A DNA stretch of 7,247 nt from Bacteroidota bacterium (GTDB lineage: Bacteria; Bacteroidota; Bacteroidia; Chitinophagales; Chitinophagaceae), in contig JAEZDA010000006.1 of the NCBI GenBank assembly GCA_023433345.1, positions 1-7,247 on the forward strand, written 5' to 3'. The position numbers were made by a program, and so were the translations under genes. This document shows, one piece after another, positions 5,724 through 7,247 of this stretch; position 1 is the stretch's first letter; the number at the start of each line of letters is the position of its first letter. The notes beneath the pieces were generated by a model. It was not told the DNA's origin. It did no database searches and worked only from the letters and a program-made list of their open reading frames with translations.

Positions 5724-6479
5724 ATGATGAAACGATATTTTATAGAAGTGGCTTACAAGGGTAGAGGATACGCAGGCTTCCAGGTGCAGGAGAATGCGCA
5801 TACCATTCAGGCTGAGGTAGAGCAGGCCCTGAAAACATACTTTCGAAAACCCTTTTCGCTAACAGGTTCATCCCGAACAGATTCCGGAGTGAATGCGCTG
5901 CAGAATTTCTTTCATTTCGACCAGGCGGAGATGCCTGTGGACCTTTATAATCCGGTGTATCACTTAAATGCGATTCTTCCCCCGGATGTAGTTGTAAAAG
6001 GGATCTATCCGGTAAAGGATGAGGCCCATTGCCGTTTTGATGCATTAACGCGGCTTTACCGTTACCGGATCTACCGTGTAAAAGATCCGTTCTTAACGGA
6101 GGCGGCATATTTCTTTCCTTATTCCCTCAACCTTGAAGCAATGCGGGAAGCTGCGCAATTAGTAATGGCCTACACGCATTTTGAAGCTTTTTCAAAAAAG
6201 AGTACGCAGGTGCATACTTACGAATGCCATGTTACTTCAAGTGAATGGTTGCGTGATGGTGAAGAAATTTGGTATGAGGTGGAATCGAACCGATTTCTGC
6301 GTGGAATGGTGCGCGGACTCGTGGGTACCATGCTGAAGGTGGGTACCGGGAAGCTCAGCCTTTCGGCATTTGAAACTCTCTTACGGGAACGCGTACACGC
6401 AACTGCGGAATTTTCTGTTCCGGGCCACGGCCTTTACCTGGTAAAGGTTTCGTATCCTTCTACGGGAGTTTTTAAATGA
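5724..6479 (+). CDS. truA: tRNA pseudouridine(38-40) synthase TruA
   Basis: 251 residues, the usual length for TruA, the cytoplasmic enzyme that converts uridines 38, 39 and 40 of the tRNA anticodon arm to pseudouridine. The N-terminal half starts with YFIEVAYKGRGYAGFQVQ (residues 5-22). The catalytic aspartate is D53 in SSRTDSGVNAL (49-59). The C-terminal half has FDALTRLYRYRIY (105-117), the conserved SNRFLRGMVRGLVGTMLKVGTGKLS (188-212) and the terminal PGHGLYLVKVSYP (233-245). Compared with the commonest GRTDAGVHA motif, this protein has S for A and N for H just after the catalytic residue. Two ATGs stand in tandem at 5724 and 5727; an AAGG about 6 bases upstream may be a weak ribosome binding site. 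No terminator is visible after the stop, and the first rRNA promoter begins 27 bp downstream, so read-through into the rRNA operon is possible. Confidence 0.97.
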   Translation: MMKRYFIEVAYKGRGYAGFQVQENAHTIQAEVEQALKTYFRKPFSLTGSSRTDSGVNALQNFFHFDQAEMPVDLYNPVYHLNAILPPDVVVKGIYPVKDEAHCRFDALTRLYRYRIYRVKDPFLTEAAYFFPYSLNLEAMREAAQLVMAYTHFEAFSKKSTQVHTYECHVTSSEWLRDGEEIWYEVESNRFLRGMVRGLVGTMLKVGTGKLSLSAFETLLRERVHATAEFSVPGHGLYLVKVSYPSTGVFK

Positions 6480-6505
6480 CTTTAACAGGAAATGTTTAAA
6501 AAAGT

Positions 6506-6536
6506 TTTGGCAGGAAGGAAAAGCGCCTTATCTTTG
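6506..6536 (+). promoter_or_regulatory. rRNA promoter P1
   Basis: TTTG at 6506-6509 and TATCTTTG at 6529-6536 are separated by 19 bp, matching the Bacteroidota housekeeping-sigma pattern TTTG, about 19-20 bp, TAnnTTTG. A/T-rich sequence lies upstream (AAATGTTTAAAAAAG). It starts 27 bp after the truA stop. Confidence 0.85.
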
Positions 6537-6620
6537 CCGTCCGCTTTTGAAAAATCGCGGTCAGTTCTTAAAAATCTCCCCCAAAAAAGCCGAAAAAGTT
6601 TTACGAAAAAATAAAAAATA

Positions 6621-6652
6621 TTTGGCCGGTAAATCAAAGCCTTCTACCTTTG
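6621..6652 (+). promoter_or_regulatory. rRNA promoter P2
   Basis: TTTG at 6621-6624, a 20-bp spacer, then TACCTTTG at 6645-6652, followed by CACTCCCGAAA at the expected start region. A long A-rich stretch precedes the -33 element, like an UP element. Its -7 element lies 116 bp after that of P1. Confidence 0.9.
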
Positions 6653-6674
6653 CACTCCCGAAATAAAAAGGGTG

Positions 6675-6692
6675 CTTTTTCAAAGGAAAAAG
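6675..6692 (+). other. Small hairpin in the early rRNA leader
   Basis: CTTTTTC (6675-6681) pairs with GAAAAAG (6686-6692) around a 4-base loop. It would be present only in transcripts from P1 and P2. It is A/U rich and not followed by a T-run, so it is not a terminator. Its function is unknown. Confidence 0.45.
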
Positions 6693-6735
6693 GGAAAAAG
6701 AAGGTTGAAAAAACTTTCGAAATTTGAAAGAAAAA

Positions 6736-6767
6736 TTTGGGTGATAATACAAAAGACTTTACTTTTG
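6736..6767 (+). promoter_or_regulatory. rRNA promoter P3
   Basis: TTTG at 6736-6739, a 20-bp spacer, then TACTTTTG at 6760-6767, followed by CACTCCCAATT. The stretch from -7 into the start region (TTTGCACTCCC) is identical to P2, and the -7 elements are 115 bp apart. This is the promoter nearest to the 16S gene, about 180 bp before its 5' end. Confidence 0.9.
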
Positions 6768-6808
6768 CACTCCCAATTCAAAAACGGGGTACGAAGGTAA
6801 CTTCGAAA

Positions 6809-6820
6809 GATCTTTGAAAG
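6809..6820 (+). promoter_or_regulatory. boxA-like antitermination site in the rRNA leader
   Basis: GATCTTTGAAAG resembles the boxA motif (TGCTCTTTAACA in Escherichia coli) that recruits NusB/NusE to rRNA transcripts. It lies downstream of all three promoters and before the leader hairpin, as boxA normally does. The assignment rests on the motif and its position only. Confidence 0.55.
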
Positions 6821-6835
6821 TTTGGAAACAGCAGC

Positions 6836-6857
6836 GTTTGACACTTCGGTGTCAGAC
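6836..6857 (+). other. UUCG-capped hairpin in the rRNA leader
   Basis: A 9-bp stem (6836-6844 with 6849-6857, one G-U pair) closes on TTCG flanked by C and G, the extra-stable cUUCGg tetraloop. On the plus strand it is followed by A residues, not T, so it is not a terminator. It lies about 90 nt before the 16S 5' end, where leader RNA structures for antitermination or processing are found. Confidence 0.8.
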
Positions 6858-6946
6858 AAAAAAACAAGGTAATGTTAGCGCAAATATTAATTAGAATTTG
6901 ACGTTAATTTTTCAATGAGAAATAACAGTCAGATCAAAACTCATTT

Positions 6947-7247
<301 letters not shown>

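Noticed and set aside
6561..6752. Short minus-strand open frame in the rRNA leader
   Set aside because: It covers the A-rich promoter region P2-P3, giving an F- and K-rich translation; the promoter signals explain the sequence better.

Overview
The window comes from a member of Bacteroidota, probably of the Chitinophagales/Chitinophagaceae type. The partial 16S rRNA at the right end has Bacteroidota-style signatures. The rRNA promoters follow the phylum's TTTG / TAnnTTTG pattern, most genes lack a strong Shine-Dalgarno, and the DUF4476 protein is of a kind known mainly from this phylum. The family-level placement is inference.

Layout. A small four-helix-bundle (23S rRNA intervening-sequence-type) gene (65-433, minus) sits between heptamer repeats of opposite orientation: a short degenerate set at 4-31 and a 21-unit uninterrupted 7-bp array at 493-639. 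A second heptamer type (TAGTTCN) follows at 666-714, then a strong Rho-independent terminator (751-786). That terminator ends the minus-strand gene for a secreted M1 zinc aminopeptidase (829-3276). Positions 3446-4282 hold the remnant of a secreted, propeller-like protein. It is interrupted by an in-frame amber codon, and its 5' end runs into a dispersed GTCATT-type repeat element (4229-4358). More heptamers follow (4367-4413), directly upstream of a secreted DUF4476 protein (4424-5494). truA, a tRNA pseudouridine synthase, lies at 5724-6479. From 27 bp past truA, three tandem rRNA promoters spaced about 115 bp apart drive a leader that contains a boxA-like site and a UUCG-capped hairpin. The 16S rRNA gene starts near 6947 and runs off the window.

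The genes do not form an obvious pathway: a peptidase, a cell-envelope protein of unknown role, a tRNA-modifying enzyme and the ribosomal operon look like independent transcription units. The most unusual content is intergenic. Two kinds of short-period repeat occur, each keeping a strict phase. The 7-bp family (unit NNNCGTA, with a related TAGTTCN) lies around the four-helix-bundle gene and upstream of the DUF4476 gene. The 8-bp family (roughly NNGATTTG alternating with AAAATGTG) occurs three times, twice directly at the 3' end of a gene. A link between the heptamer arrays and the nucleic-acid-binding-type four-helix-bundle protein is the best candidate for an undescribed system here, but it rests on position alone.
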